Assembly: GCA_947041065.1 (NCBI GenBank)
Contig: CAMRCV010000039.1
Coordinates: 1 to 5,636 of the forward strand
DNA from: an uncultured Mycoplasma sp.
GTDB taxonomy: Bacteria; Bacillota_I; Bacilli_A; Mycoplasmatales; Metamycoplasmataceae
Direction of reading: 5' to 3'
DNA length: 5,636 bases
Part shown: positions 4,666-5,636 of the stretch, piece by piece
Numbering within the stretch: the first letter of the stretch is position 1
Layout of the letters: each line of letters starts with the position of its first letter
Made by a program: the position numbers and the translations under genes
The notes under the pieces: model-generated
What the model was told of the DNA's origin: nothing
The model's database searches: none
Seen by the model: the letters and a program-made list of their open reading frames with translations, nothing else

Positions 4666-5636
4666 TTGTCTAAACCAATAATACAATTAGAAAATGTGAC
4701 CAAAGAGTTTGATCACAAAATAATCTTAGATAATATAGATTTATCAATTAATGAAGGTGAATTCATCACCCTTCTAGGCCCATCGGGTTCTGGAAAAACA
4801 ACCATCTTAAGAATTCTTGGTGGTTTTGAATGAGCGACTCGTGGAGAAATTAAATTTAATGGTGTTGATATTAAAGATTTACCAGCACACTTAAGAGATA
4901 CATCAACCATTTTTCAAGACTACGCCTTATTTCCACACTTAAGTGTTGAAAATAATATTAAATATGGACTAAGAATCAAAAGATTTCCTAAACCTGAAGA
5001 AGATTTAAAAGAAAATATTAATAAATTACTAAAAATAAAAACTAAGCAATGAGAGAAAAAATCAAGCATTGAAATGAAAAAATTAGACAAGATTCAAAAT
5101 GAATATATTCATAATCTTGAAAATAAAAAAATGCCTCCAAAACAAAAAGCTAAAATTCAGAATTGATTAGATGATTCTGATTTTAAATATTCATATTGAG
5201 AAACATATGTTGATCAAGAAATAAATAAGTTTAACAAAAAATATTTATTGATAAAAATCACTAAAGAAGAATTAGATTCAAAAATGTTAGAAGCTTTGAA
5301 GTTAGTCGAATTAGAAGGACACGAAAAAAAATCAATCGACAAACTTTCAGGGGGACAAAGACAAAGAGTTGCGCTTGCAAGAGCGATTGCTGTTGAGCCA
5401 AAAATTCTTTTGTTGGATGAACCACTTTCATCTTTAGATGCCAAAATAAGAGAAAAAATGCAAGTACTTTTATCTGACCTTCAAAAGAAATTAAATATTA
5501 CTTTTATTTTTGTTACTCATGATCGAGAAGAAGCATTACAACTATCAGATAGAATTGCAATTATTAGAAATGGTAAAATTGATCAATTCGATACCCCGAA
5601 AGAAATATATGATTATCCAAAAAATAAATGAGTGGC
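4666..5636 (+). CDS. potA: Spermidine/putrescine ABC importer ATPase PotA, C-terminus beyond the window
   Basis: ATP-hydrolysing subunit of the PotABCD polyamine importer, on the inner face of the membrane. 323 codons are visible and the frame is open at the window end. Five TGA codons are read as Trp (56, 129, 167, 178, 322). Motifs in order: Walker [10 protein letters not shown] (38-46), Q-loop F-Q-D-Y (Gln84), signature LSGGQRQR (227-234), Walker B ILLLDE (247-252), D-loop SSLDA (255-259) and switch His285. The segment around TLLGPSG and [12 protein letters not shown] is PotA-like. Between Y-G-L-R (about 103) and the signature helix (about 205) lies roughly 85 extra Lys/Glu/Asn-rich residues not found in typical bacterial PotA. 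The start is TTG: an in-frame TAA at 4657-4659 excludes anything earlier, and no ATG precedes the conserved N-terminus. The ribosome binding site is weak (AGTAGGT, 8 bases away). The permease genes potB and potC would be expected downstream. The choice of PotA over another importer ATPase of this class is family-level inference. Confidence 0.88.

Overview
The window is AT-rich and uses UGA as tryptophan (genetic code 4). Five of the six protein genes are read through only if in-frame TGA codons are decoded as Trp; the exception, ldh, contains no Trp at all. Together with a compact tRNA cluster with encoded CCA ends, a lipobox lipoprotein, a lactate dehydrogenase and a PotA with a large insertion, this points to a mollicute. 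The best guess is the Entomoplasmatales / mycoides-related group (Mesoplasma, Entomoplasma, Spiroplasma and relatives). The genus is an inference from gene style, not a match I could run.

Layout. (1) Positions 1-1707, minus strand: two overlapping genes. The upstream one is a YqaJ/RecB-like PD-(D/E)XK nuclease (874-1707), which I take to be the MAGa7180-type mollicute nuclease. The downstream one (1-881, running off the window) has a Cas4-like N-terminal Cys motif and is probably a DUF2779-type protein. The stop of the first overlaps the start of the second by 8 bases. (2) Positions 1708-1861: divergent promoter region with an A-tract inverted repeat. (3) Positions 1862-2390, plus strand: six tRNA genes, Asn(GTT)-Glu(TTC)-Val(TAC)-Thr(TGT)-Lys(TTT)-Leu(TAG). 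(4) Positions 2391-2574: convergent intergenic region with three hairpins. (5) Positions 2575-3522, minus strand: complete L-lactate dehydrogenase gene with its own promoter and ribosome binding site. (6) Positions 3646-3867, minus strand: a 73-residue two-helix membrane protein with a strong Shine-Dalgarno site and its own terminator. (7) Positions 3868-4065: second divergent promoter region. (8) Positions 4066-4464, plus strand: a 132-residue lipoprotein. (9) Positions 4465-4665: very A/T-rich intergenic region with two inverted repeats. (10) Positions 4666 to the end, plus strand: potA, the ATPase of a spermidine/putrescine importer, starting with TTG and running off the window. No stretch over 300 bases lacks a gene.

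Functionally the window is mostly housekeeping: translation (tRNAs), fermentative NAD+ regeneration (ldh) and polyamine import (potA). The parts least explained by known biology are the coupled nuclease pair, the two small envelope proteins and the PotA insertion. I see no CRISPR array, insertion sequence, phage gene or obvious new system. The nuclease pair is the best candidate for undescribed biology.
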